A stretch of DNA of 64,000 nucleotides from an uncultured Pseudomonadales bacterium (GTDB lineage: Bacteria; Pseudomonadota; Gammaproteobacteria; Pseudomonadales; Cellvibrionaceae), in assembly GCA_947487765.1 (NCBI GenBank), contig CANKXO010000004.1, positions 248,001-312,000 of the forward strand, written 5' to 3'. Below the pieces are notes generated by a model, which saw nothing but the letters and a program-made list of their open reading frames with translations, made no database searches and had not been told where the DNA came from. Positions 18,468 through 27,723 of this stretch are shown piece by piece. The stretch's first letter is position 1, and every line of letters begins with the position of its first letter. The position numbers and the translations under genes were made by a program.

Positions 18468-19574
18468 TTGAAAGTTATTCAGGTATTGCCAGAGCTAAAT
18501 TCAGGTGGTGTTGAACGGGGCGCTGTAGAGTTTGCGGATTATTTAGTAGCAAATGGCCATGAATCTATTGTTATTTCTAATGGTGGGCGTTTAGTTAGTC
18601 AACTTGAGAAACAAGGAAGTGTACATATCACTTTTCCTGTTCATAAGAAAAGTTTATTTTCCCTTCGTTTTGTTAAGCCTTTACGTAAGCTACTGTTAGA
18701 TTTAAAGGTCGATATTATCCATGTTCGTTCGCGGCTTCCTGCTTGGCTGGTATGGTTAGCAGTAGGTCGTCTTCCACGCGCACAAAGACCCGCTATTGTT
18801 TCTACTTTTCATGGACTATATTCGATTAATCGATATAGTGAAATTATGGGGCGCAGTGATCAAGTTATTGCTATTTCGCAATGTGTTTATGATTATGTTG
18901 TTGAAAACTACTCTCGCATAAGCCCTGAAAAAATATCAGTTATTCATCGTGGCGTTGATCAACAAGTATTTAATTTGAGTTTCTGTTGCCGTGAAGATTG
19001 GCAAGAGCAATTTTTTTCAGATTATCCTCAGTTGAAAAACAAACCATTGATTGTTATGCCAGGAAGAATCACTCAGTGGAAGGGGCATGTTGACTTCTTG
19101 GAGGTAATAACAATTCTTAAAGATGACGGTATTGATTGCCATGGGGTTATTGTCGGGGGAGCTGAAAACTCAAAAACTTCCTATTTAGATCAGCTAAAAG
19201 ACAAAGTGGCCACGCTGGAGTTAAAAAATTATGTGACATTTTTAGGGCACCGATCAGACATACAGAATATCTATTCGGTAGCGAGAGTTGTGTGTAATTT
19301 GTCAAATCGCCCCGAACCTTTTGGGCGAACAGTGATCGAGGCGTTAGCTCTTGGGGTTCCTGTTATTGCCTATGATATCGGTGGACCTGCAGAATCGCTC
19401 AGAGCATGCTTCCCAGAAGGACTTGTTCCACATAAAAATAATATTAAGGTTGCTGAAGCGATACGCTCTTGCTTAAATAATAAGCCAGAGATTTTATTGC
19501 CAGAAGAGTTTACATTGTCATATCAAGCTGAAAAAACATTGGCAGTTTATCAAAAAGCACTTGCTAGCTCGTAG
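18468..19574 (+). CDS. GT4-family glycosyltransferase
   Basis: This 368-residue GT-B fold enzyme opens with LPELNSGGVERG, the usual nucleotide-sugar transferase N-terminus. It carries the donor-binding C-terminal motif RPEPFGRTVIEALALGVPVIAY, with the E-x7-E spacing of GT4 enzymes. It is likely a cytoplasmic transferase acting on the LPS core. The start is a TTG at 18468, 24 bp after ilvE; a short ATG frame at 18458 ends after four codons. It opens the run of sugar-transferase genes. The sugar is not predictable. Confidence 0.88.
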   Translation: MKVIQVLPELNSGGVERGAVEFADYLVANGHESIVISNGGRLVSQLEKQGSVHITFPVHKKSLFSLRFVKPLRKLLLDLKVDIIHVRSRLPAWLVWLAVGRLPRAQRPAIVSTFHGLYSINRYSEIMGRSDQVIAISQCVYDYVVENYSRISPEKISVIHRGVDQQVFNLSFCCREDWQEQFFSDYPQLKNKPLIVMPGRITQWKGHVDFLEVITILKDDGIDCHGVIVGGAENSKTSYLDQLKDKVATLELKNYVTFLGHRSDIQNIYSVARVVCNLSNRPEPFGRTVIEALALGVPVIAYDIGGPAESLRACFPEGLVPHKNNIKVAEAIRSCLNNKPEILLPEEFTLSYQAEKTLAVYQKALASS

Positions 19575-19581
19575 GTTATCT

Positions 19582-20598
19582 ATGCGTATTTTACACGTTG
19601 CTCATCAACAATTAAGAAAGTACGGCCATAATCGGGTCAGCTGGGCACAGAAACTATATTTTGGCTTAATTCGTAATAACCATTGCGTGCAAGCATTTAG
19701 TGATAGAGATGTGGCTGCATTTGAAGCTCCTTTAGGTATTCGAGATTTAGGGAAAAAAAAGGCTAACCAAAGATTATTGCAGACTGTCGAAGCGTTTGAG
19801 CCAGATTTAATGATTGTAGGACATTGCGATATTATTTCTAACGAAACATTGGTTGAAGCTAAAAAAGTACGGCCAGGATTAGTTATTGCGTCTTGTAATA
19901 ATGATCCGTTATTTGTTCCTGATAATGTCGAAAAAATACATAACCGTTGTAAGGTCGCCAATTCAATGTTTGTGTCTACAGGCTTGAAAGAGCTTTCTCG
20001 TTTTTCTAATGGGAAGGCAAAATTATTTCATATGCCTAATCCTGTTGATTCTTCTATCGAAACAGAAAATTGTGCTTTGAAATCAGATTTTCCAGTTGAT
20101 TTAATTTTTTGTAGTAAAGAAAAAACCCATACCGCACGAGGAAAGATAGTTAGTTATTTAAAAGAGAATTTGCTCGATGATATATATTTTTCAACACCAG
20201 GTAGCTTTGATGAACCAGCCGTTTGGGGGCGAGATTATGATAAGGCATTGGCGTCCTCTAAAATGGCGCTTAATCTAAATCGACAAGAAGGTTTGGATTG
20301 GTATTCTTCAGCAAGAATGGCTCAGTTGGTCGGTAACGGTTTGCTAACTTTCACTCATAGCTCTGCAGGCTTTGATCGGTTTTTTCCTGATGAAACCTTA
20401 GTTTATTTTAAGGATAAAGAGCAATTGAAAACCTTGATAGAAGGTTTTTATCAGGACAATGGAAAACGTATGTATTGGGCTGGAAGAGCAAGGGATTTTT
20501 TTCATCAAGAAATAAATTCAACGCTATATGCACAGTACATTGTCGAGTCGGCTTTAGAGCTCCCTTATAGCCATAACTATGTTTGGCTTGAAAGATGA
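19582..20598 (+). CDS. Glycosyltransferase (CgeB/Glyco_trans_1_2-like)
   Basis: This protein of about 338 residues has a GT-B arrangement. The N-terminus MRILHVAHQQLRKYG is followed by a first domain, and the second domain contains ALASSKMALNLNRQ and a late QLVGNGLLTFTHSSAGFDRFF donor-site segment, typical of CgeB-like transferases. The ATG at 19582 (AGGT upstream) is chosen over a TTG at 19561. It is 7 bp downstream of the previous transferase, so the two are co-transcribed. Likely role: LPS core or surface-glycan assembly. Confidence 0.78.
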   Translation: MRILHVAHQQLRKYGHNRVSWAQKLYFGLIRNNHCVQAFSDRDVAAFEAPLGIRDLGKKKANQRLLQTVEAFEPDLMIVGHCDIISNETLVEAKKVRPGLVIASCNNDPLFVPDNVEKIHNRCKVANSMFVSTGLKELSRFSNGKAKLFHMPNPVDSSIETENCALKSDFPVDLIFCSKEKTHTARGKIVSYLKENLLDDIYFSTPGSFDEPAVWGRDYDKALASSKMALNLNRQEGLDWYSSARMAQLVGNGLLTFTHSSAGFDRFFPDETLVYFKDKEQLKTLIEGFYQDNGKRMYWAGRARDFFHQEINSTLYAQYIVESALELPYSHNYVWLER

Positions 20599-20605
20599 GT
20601 AAGCT

Positions 20606-21328
20606 ATGAGTGATGGTGTTCATCTCGATAATATTGATAATGCCTTTACTCAAGGTGGTAATCGCTTGTGTTTCTTTCATCCTGATGATGCAGGTCGTTG
20701 CATTAAAGTTGTCAGACCAGATCGTACGCCTGAGATAAGAAGAAAACAAAAAAGATTCCCTAAAAACCTTAAGCCTCTTTCTCGATTTGATGAAAATCGC
20801 AATGAAATAATCGAAATTCAACGAATTAAAAAATATATTGGCGATGGTGCTTTCGATGTGATCCCTAAATATTTTGGTATGCTTGAAAGTGATTTAGGGC
20901 CAGGCCTTTGTTGCGAAATGATTAGAGATGATGATGGCAAGGTGTCGATTTCTTTAAAGCAATATATTTGGGTATATGGATTAACGGATTCACTTAATGA
21001 AGCTCTTAATACGTTTAAAACTAAGTGGATTGTAATGGGAATGCCATCGCGCGATCTGTTGCTTCACAATATTGTTGTTCAGCAAGAGAATGCCAGTTCT
21101 GATAGTGTAGTAAAGCGCCTTGTTGTTATCGATGGTTTGGGTTGGGCTGGCTTTTCGTTTCTTTTTTATCGCTTTCATTTTTTAGCTGTTTCTAAAGCGA
21201 AAAAAAAGATTGCAGGCCTTGATAAGTCAGTAACACAATTGCTCCATAAAAAAGAAAATCAATCGGATTGGGGATATCACGGTTGGTTAAATGAAGACCA
21301 ACGGTTGGCAAAAACTAATGACAAATGA
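20606..21328 (+). CDS. YrbL-like small-molecule/LPS kinase family protein
   Basis: This 240-residue protein with a minimal kinase-like fold resembles the PhoP-regulated YrbL family. A nucleotide-binding lysine is likely in GRCIKVVRPD. The catalytic loop reads SRDLLLHNIVV (R-D-L-x3-N), and the metal-binding Asp is in VVIDGLG. Its place among core glycosyltransferases suggests sugar phosphorylation of LPS, analogous in role but not in sequence to WaaP. A second family member is encoded at 27724-28341 on the other strand. Function is inferred from family resemblance and context. Confidence 0.75.
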   Translation: MSDGVHLDNIDNAFTQGGNRLCFFHPDDAGRCIKVVRPDRTPEIRRKQKRFPKNLKPLSRFDENRNEIIEIQRIKKYIGDGAFDVIPKYFGMLESDLGPGLCCEMIRDDDGKVSISLKQYIWVYGLTDSLNEALNTFKTKWIVMGMPSRDLLLHNIVVQQENASSDSVVKRLVVIDGLGWAGFSFLFYRFHFLAVSKAKKKIAGLDKSVTQLLHKKENQSDWGYHGWLNEDQRLAKTNDK

Positions 21329-22376
21329 TACTAAAACTGTGATAAAAGTTGCTCAGGCCTTAGCGGGAGCACCTATAGGTGGTGCTGAAAATTTCTATAC
21401 GCGTTTGGTTTGTGCATTGGGCAAGTATGATCAATTACAGCAGCGTGCTTTTACCAGAGAAAATGGGTGGCGTGAACAACAATTCAAAGACGCAAATATC
21501 CCAGTATCAAAGCATCGTTTAGGAGGTACATTGGATATCATTGGTCGTTATCAATATCACAAAGCGCTTAGAGAATGGCAGCCAGATATTGTTATGACTT
21601 ATATGAATAGAGCAACGATGCTAACCCCGCCAGGTAACTATAAATTGGTTGCTCGATTAGGACATTATTATGATCTCAAATATTATAAGCATTGTAACTA
21701 TTGGATAGGTATCACAAAAGGAATTTGTGATTATATGATCGAGGGAGGTTTCCCTAAAGAAAGAGTCTTTCAAATCCCTAATTTTGTTGATGAGAGCATT
21801 GCTAAACCATTACCAAGGGATAGTTTTAACACTCATACTGAAAGCCCAATAATATTGGCGGCAGGTAGGCTGCACACTAATAAAGGTTTTGACACTCTAC
21901 TACGTGCCATGATCGCTATTCCTGATGTAGTTTTATGGCTTGCAGGTGATGGGCCTGAAGCTGATAATCTCAAAGGCCTCGCTAAAGAGCTGGGTATTGT
22001 ATCTAGAGTGCGATTTTTGGGGTGGAGAAATGATATTAACGCTCTTATGCGAAGCGTAGATTTGTTTGTCTGTCCGTCTCGTCATGAAGGGCTTGGCAGT
22101 ATTGTTCCTGAGGCCTGGTTTAATGAATGCCCTATTATTTCTACTCGTTCACAAGGCCCTCAAGAGCTGATTGAGCATGAAAATACAGGTTTATTAACAC
22201 CTATTGATGATGTAAATATGCTTGCTGAGGCCATCAATCAAGTTTTGAATGATCGATTATTAGCGTCGAATTTAAAGAGCCAAGGTAAAACTGAATATTT
22301 AAATAAGTATCAAAAAACAATAATTACTAACAGATATTTATCATTATTTAATAAGCTATTACAAAAGAGTGTATAA
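21318..22376 (+). CDS. GT4-family glycosyltransferase
   Basis: A GT-B enzyme of about 353 residues. The N-terminus has AGAPIGGAENFYTRLV, a typical acceptor-side G-G-A-E motif. The C-terminal domain shows ILAAGRLHTNKGFDTLLRA and the donor motif CPSRHEGLGSIVPEAW, which retains the E-x7-E pair. It probably adds a hexose during core assembly. The ATG at 21318 overlaps the kinase gene by 11 bp; an in-frame ATG at 21291 would overlap it by 38 bp and is a possible alternative. Confidence 0.88.
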   Translation: MTNDTKTVIKVAQALAGAPIGGAENFYTRLVCALGKYDQLQQRAFTRENGWREQQFKDANIPVSKHRLGGTLDIIGRYQYHKALREWQPDIVMTYMNRATMLTPPGNYKLVARLGHYYDLKYYKHCNYWIGITKGICDYMIEGGFPKERVFQIPNFVDESIAKPLPRDSFNTHTESPIILAAGRLHTNKGFDTLLRAMIAIPDVVLWLAGDGPEADNLKGLAKELGIVSRVRFLGWRNDINALMRSVDLFVCPSRHEGLGSIVPEAWFNECPIISTRSQGPQELIEHENTGLLTPIDDVNMLAEAINQVLNDRLLASNLKSQGKTEYLNKYQKTIITNRYLSLFNKLLQKSV

Positions 22377-22378
22377 GA

Positions 22379-23614
22379 ATGCAGATAACGGCTTCTTCAA
22401 TGAACACTAAGGAAAAAACCTTAGAGTTTTTGAGCAAAATTATAGCATTTGGGCTGCTGCTTTTTTATTCTGGTATTTATATTTTTCCAGATGGCGGTGA
22501 CATGAATCGAGTATTTTATGCTTTTGTCATGCTGCCAATGCTTTATGTTATTTTTACTTTTAATAAGGAATTTTTTGCGGATAAGTATTTCTGGCTATTA
22601 ATGTTGCTTCCCATTTATTTGACTGCAAGCCATTTTTGGGCAGACGAAGAAAATATCATCCGCTCAAATTTTTTTCACATTAAAAAAGTAATTTATATAT
22701 TTTTCTTTTTAAGTGCAGTCTTTTATTCAGTAAAAAAGTGGCCAAATTTTTTGCGATTACTATTCCAAACTCTTTTTATTGTTGGCTTTCTATCTGCAGT
22801 TACTTCTATAGCTTGCTTTATCTCTGAGAAATGTGGAATTCATGGCGGTAGATTAAGTGGGTTTTCAGTTCAAGATATTAATAAGGCTGGAGCAATTTAT
22901 ACATTGCAAATGGGATTAAGTGCTTTCTTTTTGGTTTATGGTTTTTTCAAAGAAAAAAAGAATAGCGCAACAGTATATATAATACTTTTGCTTGGTTTTT
23001 TTGTCAGTGGTTATGCTGTTGTTTTAGCAAAAACACATGCGACATGGTTCATGTTGATAATAACCCTTTTTTTAATTTTGATACCTAAATGGACCACTAA
23101 GATAGCATGTTTGTTAATTTTTATATTTTTATTGTCAGGAATTTTATTTTATTATTTCAATGCTCATGCAATATTGATGCAGGATGCCAGCTATAGAATT
23201 CGTCTAGATCTTGCTTATGTCTCTTTGGTTTCTTTGCAAGATAATATACTGTTTGGCTTGGGTCTCACTCATAAGTTGCCATTTGTTGAGCAGGGTGTTA
23301 TCTATGGCAGTAGTTATTCTCTACCTCATCCACACAATATTTTCATAGATGTGCTCAGGTTTGGTGGTGTTGTAGGGTTTTTAGTTTTAGTATTTAATGT
23401 ATTTTTTTTAACGGTAAGCGGAGTAATATCCACAAATAAGCATATTGTAATTAAATTTTGTCTTGCTTGGTTTGTAGCTGGAGTTGCAATAATGACAGTA
23501 TACGCTCAGCAACCGATTACCCGTCCAGGAGGGTATGTTTGGTTTTTGTACTGGATGCCCATTGCAATACTTGCAGCTGAGTTATCACGATTGGAAAATG
23601 AGCGAGTGGTTTAG
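22379..23614 (+). CDS. O-antigen ligase/polymerase-type membrane protein (WaaL/Wzy_C)
   Basis: A 411-residue integral membrane protein with about ten or more hydrophobic helices. A large periplasmic region near residues 285-325 contains HPHNIFIDVLRFGGVVG, the characteristic Wzy_C/WaaL signature. WaaL proteins move O-polysaccharide from undecaprenyl diphosphate to lipid A-core in the periplasm, and Wzy proteins polymerise it. Its place within a core-biosynthesis run favours the ligase role, but sequence alone does not separate the two. It begins 2 bp after the upstream transferase stop. Confidence 0.82.
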   Translation: MQITASSMNTKEKTLEFLSKIIAFGLLLFYSGIYIFPDGGDMNRVFYAFVMLPMLYVIFTFNKEFFADKYFWLLMLLPIYLTASHFWADEENIIRSNFFHIKKVIYIFFFLSAVFYSVKKWPNFLRLLFQTLFIVGFLSAVTSIACFISEKCGIHGGRLSGFSVQDINKAGAIYTLQMGLSAFFLVYGFFKEKKNSATVYIILLLGFFVSGYAVVLAKTHATWFMLIITLFLILIPKWTTKIACLLIFIFLLSGILFYYFNAHAILMQDASYRIRLDLAYVSLVSLQDNILFGLGLTHKLPFVEQGVIYGSSYSLPHPHNIFIDVLRFGGVVGFLVLVFNVFFLTVSGVISTNKHIVIKFCLAWFVAGVAIMTVYAQQPITRPGGYVWFLYWMPIAILAAELSRLENERVV

Positions 23615-23616
23615 TT

Positions 23617-24684
23617 GTGTCTAAAAAAATAGTATTTGCTTGGCCAAAACAAAAGAATGCAAATAATAACCCCTATAATAAAATTCTATATGAAGCTATG
23701 GTTGATAACGACTTTATTATAGATGAATTTAATAGGCGAAAGTTTAAGCCTGAGCAAGAGAGTATACTTCATGTTCATTGGCCTGATCATATGCTGCGCT
23801 CCCCAAGTAGCTTTAAAATTAAATTGAGGCTTTGGCGATTTTTTCGTATTGTAAAAAAACTACACAGATTAAGAGGGAAGTTGATCTGGACAGTGCATAA
23901 TCTGCAACCTCATCAAATGCATCATTCTGATTTGGTGGATAAAAGCATTAAAAAAATTATTAAGGTTGTAGATGGTTTTATATTTCTAAGTGAAACTAGT
24001 CGACAGGAATTTTTTAATCTATATCCATCTTCAAAAAATACGCCAACTGTTGTTATTCCTCATATTCATTATAAAGATTATTATGAGAAAACTGATAAAG
24101 AACCGGCTTTAAAAAGGCTCATTAAAAACCCATTGCCTATACAGTTATTATGCTTTGGGCTGATAAGAAATCACAAAGGCTATGGAAGGTTGTTTGAGGT
24201 GGCTCAAAAAATTGATTCTTGTGACCGCATTGGTTGGATTATTGCCGGGAATCCAGGAAAGGAGGGGGTTTGTGATGAGCTTGAGCAGGCATGGGAGAAT
24301 AATAACATTGTATATAAGGCCTGCAGACATATCGAAGATAAAGAAATACCAGACTTATTCTCAACTGCAGATGCTATTGTTTTACCTTACGAAAATATTC
24401 TTAATTCCGGTACAGCTATTTTAGCACTTTCTCTTGATCGAAGAGTTATTGCCCCTGCAATAGGCTCTTTGATTGAGTTGCAGGAAAAGGTAGGTAAAGA
24501 TTGGGTATATTTATATGAGCAGCCTCTGGATGTTAAAAAACTAGAGAGTGCTGTAGTTTGGGCTGAGTCCCTATCAATAGGACTCAGCCCAAATCTGGGT
24601 ACTATGTCTGCTGATATCGTTTCAAAAAAGACGTGTGATTTTTATCGTACGGTGCTCGACAAGAAAGAAAACTACGAAACATAA
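23617..24684 (+). CDS. Glycosyltransferase with an internal hairpin
   Basis: This 355-residue protein has GT-B-like features. ILHVHWPDHML and LIWTVHNLQPHQ lie in the N-terminal domain, LLCFGLIRNHKGYGRL opens the second domain, and LPYENILNSGTAILALSLDRRVIA is the donor region. The start is GTG at 23617, just after the membrane-protein stop. A perfect 14-bp inverted repeat (24557-24593) lies within the coding sequence near the 3' end. The acceptor is unknown; a core or O-chain sugar is likely. Confidence 0.78.
   Translation: MSKKIVFAWPKQKNANNNPYNKILYEAMVDNDFIIDEFNRRKFKPEQESILHVHWPDHMLRSPSSFKIKLRLWRFFRIVKKLHRLRGKLIWTVHNLQPHQMHHSDLVDKSIKKIIKVVDGFIFLSETSRQEFFNLYPSSKNTPTVVIPHIHYKDYYEKTDKEPALKRLIKNPLPIQLLCFGLIRNHKGYGRLFEVAQKIDSCDRIGWIIAGNPGKEGVCDELEQAWENNNIVYKACRHIEDKEIPDLFSTADAIVLPYENILNSGTAILALSLDRRVIAPAIGSLIELQEKVGKDWVYLYEQPLDVKKLESAVVWAESLSIGLSPNLGTMSADIVSKKTCDFYRTVLDKKENYET
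24557..24593. repeat. Perfect 14-bp inverted repeat inside a glycosyltransferase gene
   Basis: Arms at 24557-24570 and 24580-24593 are exact complements around a 9-nt loop, with the GC-rich core GGGCTGAGTCC. There is no T-tract afterwards. Such a long perfect stem inside a reading frame is uncommon and may reflect attenuation, mRNA processing or a past insertion. Confidence 0.85.
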
Positions 24685-24724
24685 AAAACAATACGACTTT
24701 TTTTAGCTTAATTGGGATTATATT

Positions 24725-25588
24725 GTGGCAATTGATAAAAATCTAACTATTATTATTGTGTCATTTAATAGTGGCTATGCGATAACCCAGTGCCTTCGTC
24801 TCTTGCTTGAATCCCCCCCCTGTAAAATATTGATTGTTGACAATGCCAGTACAGATAATACTGTTTCCTTAATAGAGAGTGATTTCCCTAATGTCGAAAT
24901 TATTTTGTCGGAAAAGAATATAGGTTACGGGAGAGCGGCAAATTTAGGGTTGGAGCGAGTGTTAACAAAATACTCATTGCTTTTGAATCCAGATGTTTTT
25001 CTTGATATTAAAACTTTATCTTTAGTTTTCAATGAAGTTTTTGCTTGTAGTCAAGATGTTGCTATTTTTTCTCCATCCTTAAAAAACCAGGACTATTTAA
25101 AAGAAGGTAATATTTCAGTGCAGTATCTAATCGGTGCTTTTCTTCTTTTTAATATGGAATGCTTGAAAAAAATAGGTTTTTTTGATGAAAATATTTTCCT
25201 TTTCTATGAAGAAAAAGATTTGGAGCTTCGAGCGATAAAACAAGGTTATCAGTTAGTACTTATGTCTGATCATTATGTTGAGCATATAAAGTCTGCCTCA
25301 ACTAAAAAAAGTGAAAGTATTGATTTTTTGCGCAATTGGCATGTGGCATGGTCTAGTTTTTATTACTCTTATAAGCATGGATTAATGAAAAATAAATATG
25401 AAGGCATATTTTTAATGATTCGATATGGCATTAAAAGCCTTATTAATTTAAGGCAATGGAAACGAAAAAAATATAGAGCAAGATTTTTGGGGTGTGCTGC
25501 ATATCTTCGAGGCGAAAAAGCTTTTGCAAATGATGTTGCCCGACATTCTGAGAAACTTATCAATAACAACAGTAATTTCCCAGGTTAA
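24725..25588 (+). CDS. GT2-family glycosyltransferase (rhamnosyltransferase-like)
   Basis: This 287-residue GT-A enzyme starts with the family signature TIIIVSFNSG and ILIVDNASTDNT. The metal-binding region appears in LLLNPDV, and the FDENIFLFYEEKDLELRA segment is typical of the rhamnosyl/galactofuranosyl-type GT2 branch. The start is GTG at 24725. The gene lies 3 bp upstream of glf, so it might use the UDP-galactofuranose made by Glf; this is inference from adjacency. Confidence 0.85.
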   Translation: MAIDKNLTIIIVSFNSGYAITQCLRLLLESPPCKILIVDNASTDNTVSLIESDFPNVEIILSEKNIGYGRAANLGLERVLTKYSLLLNPDVFLDIKTLSLVFNEVFACSQDVAIFSPSLKNQDYLKEGNISVQYLIGAFLLFNMECLKKIGFFDENIFLFYEEKDLELRAIKQGYQLVLMSDHYVEHIKSASTKKSESIDFLRNWHVAWSSFYYSYKHGLMKNKYEGIFLMIRYGIKSLINLRQWKRKKYRARFLGCAAYLRGEKAFANDVARHSEKLINNNSNFPG

Positions 25589-25591
25589 AAT

Positions 25592-26737
25592 ATGAAAATA
25601 GCAATTGCTGGAGCCGGGTTTACGGGTGCTGTTTTAGCACATAAGTTCGCCGATAATGGATATTCTGTTGATGTTTATGACTCAAGAAATCATATTGGAG
25701 GCAATTGTTGTTCAGAAATAGATGTCGAGACCGGTATTATCATTCATAAGTATGGTCCTCATATATTTCATACGGATAACGAATCTGTATGGCAGTTTAT
25801 TAATCAATTTTCTGAGTTTATGCCTTATGTGAATCGTGTGAAAACAGTTGTTGATAGCAATGTATATTCATTACCTGTTAACCTGCATACTATTAATCAA
25901 TTTTTCGGAAAAACATTTAGCCCTAATGAAGCCAAAAGCTTTATTAAATCTATCTCTGATCAAAGCATTGAAACGCCAGAAACATTTGAGCAGCAAGCTT
26001 TAAAATTTGTTGGAAGAGATCTTTATGAAGCTTTTTTTAAAGGTTATACCGTTAAGCAGTGGGGTATTGAGCCAGATAAGTTGCCGGCAAGTATACTTAA
26101 GCGTTTACCTTTACGCTTTAACTATAATGATAATTATTTTAACCATAAGTTTCAGGGTATGCCAAAGCACGGATATACGGCTATATTTGAAAAAATACTC
26201 GATAATAAAAAAATTAATTTACGATTAAATAATAAAATTAATTCAAAGCAGTCAAAAGAGTATGATCATATTTTCTATACCGGCCCAATAGACGAATGGT
26301 TTGATCATGTATATGGACGACTAGGGTATAGAACATTAGATTTCAAAAAAGAAGTGCATGATGGAGATTATCAAGGTTGTGCTGTTATGAACTATGGCGA
26401 CCAAGGGGTTCCATATACGCGTATCAGTGAACATAAACACTTTTCCCCTTGGAATAATCACGACAAAACGATAATCTATAAAGAATATAGCCGTAACTGT
26501 GAGGCTGATGACATACCTTATTACCCCATTAGGTTGGTCAAGGAGAAGAATATGCTAATGAATTATGTGAATTTGGCTGAAAAACAAGAGGGTATTAGTT
26601 TTTTAGGGCGGTTAGGTACTTATCGGTATTTGGATATGGATGTTACTATAGCAGAAGCTTTAAGTGCTGCAGATACGGTAGTTGACTGTATTTCTAAAAA
26701 TAAAAAAATCCCGGTATTTTTTGTTAACCCTATTTAA
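25592..26737 (+). CDS. glf: UDP-galactopyranose mutase
   Basis: A flavoenzyme of 381 residues that converts UDP-galactopyranose to UDP-galactofuranose. The FAD-binding GAGFTGAVLAHKFA motif starts at residue 6, followed by RNHIGGNCCSE and the HKYGPHIFHTDNE active-site element. KQWGIEPDKLPASILKRLP and the C-terminal GRLGTYRYLDMD segment are also typical. Its presence implies a galactofuranose residue in the LPS O-chain or core. Confidence 0.95.
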   Translation: MKIAIAGAGFTGAVLAHKFADNGYSVDVYDSRNHIGGNCCSEIDVETGIIIHKYGPHIFHTDNESVWQFINQFSEFMPYVNRVKTVVDSNVYSLPVNLHTINQFFGKTFSPNEAKSFIKSISDQSIETPETFEQQALKFVGRDLYEAFFKGYTVKQWGIEPDKLPASILKRLPLRFNYNDNYFNHKFQGMPKHGYTAIFEKILDNKKINLRLNNKINSKQSKEYDHIFYTGPIDEWFDHVYGRLGYRTLDFKKEVHDGDYQGCAVMNYGDQGVPYTRISEHKHFSPWNNHDKTIIYKEYSRNCEADDIPYYPIRLVKEKNMLMNYVNLAEKQEGISFLGRLGTYRYLDMDVTIAEALSAADTVVDCISKNKKIPVFFVNPI

Positions 26738-26758
26738 TTTTTCTGTCCCACGAATTTT

Positions 26759-27721
26759 ATGAATAATCAAGTTAATAATATATATGTTTGTTGTCCTGGT
26801 GATTCTGTTACAGGAGGGCCAGAGTTATTGCATCAACTTGTTGATAAGTTAAGGGAAAATGGAAAGCCAGCTTATATATTGTATTATCCTTTTGAAAATA
26901 CTTTTAATATTCCTGATGCTTATGAACACTATAATGTAGAGCAGATAAAAAAAGAAAAATGTATTGATGGAATAGTTATTTTCCCTGAGGAAAGAACTAA
27001 TTTTATTGATATGTTTGATGGTTTGGATATTTATATATGGTGGCTATCTGTGGATAGCTATTTTGGTAAAAGCTCAAGAACTAATGGTAAAAGTTATTAT
27101 AAGTATATCAAGCGCTTATTGAATGGTAGGTCAAAACCTATATGGGTTTTAAAAAAATACAAGCATTTAGTTCAGAGTGAATATGCACGCCTTTTTTTAA
27201 AAAAATATGGTGTAGGAAGTGCCTACTTAACAGACTATTTGAATGAAGCTCATTTTGGCCATGTTGCTGATGAAAGTTTAAAGAAAAATAAAATCGCATA
27301 TAACCCCAAAAAAGGCTATAAAATCACTTCAAGACTTATTGCTGAAAACCCTGAGATCGACTTCGTTCCTTTACAAAACATGACATCGGCGGAAGTTGCT
27401 GAAGTGTTGAGAGAAAGTAAATTGTACATTGATTTTGGAAGCCATCCTGGTAAGGATAGATTCCCTAGAGAGGCCGCCATGGCGGGCTGTTGTATCATCA
27501 CTGGCGTTGCAGGTAGCGCAGCAAATAATGTTGACATACCTATTTCTGCTATTTATAAGTTAAATGATAAGCGTAGTGATTTTAGTGAAAGCTTTAAAAA
27601 TATTGTTAATGGCATATTTGATGACTACGCTACTCATTCTAGTAATTTTAATAATTATAGAGAGAAAATCAAGCTAGAACGTAGCAAGTTTGAATCTCAA
27701 GTTAAAGAGATATTTTCATAA
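26759..27721 (+). CDS. Putative glycosyltransferase of the surface-glycan locus
   Basis: This 320-residue protein has a GT-B-like plan. The N-terminal segment GGPELLHQLVDKLRENG resembles acceptor-side domains. The late segment LYIDFGSHPGKDRFPREAAMAG resembles the donor-side helix of a group of uncharacterised transferases. The DNA is AT-rich, even by the standard of this locus. It lies 22 bp after glf on the same strand and ends 2 bp before the convergent kinase-like gene. It could be a galactofuranosyl or other transferase; no substrate is assigned. Confidence 0.65.
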   Translation: MNNQVNNIYVCCPGDSVTGGPELLHQLVDKLRENGKPAYILYYPFENTFNIPDAYEHYNVEQIKKEKCIDGIVIFPEERTNFIDMFDGLDIYIWWLSVDSYFGKSSRTNGKSYYKYIKRLLNGRSKPIWVLKKYKHLVQSEYARLFLKKYGVGSAYLTDYLNEAHFGHVADESLKKNKIAYNPKKGYKITSRLIAENPEIDFVPLQNMTSAEVAEVLRESKLYIDFGSHPGKDRFPREAAMAGCCIITGVAGSAANNVDIPISAIYKLNDKRSDFSESFKNIVNGIFDDYATHSSNFNNYREKIKLERSKFESQVKEIFS

Positions 27722-27723
27722 TG

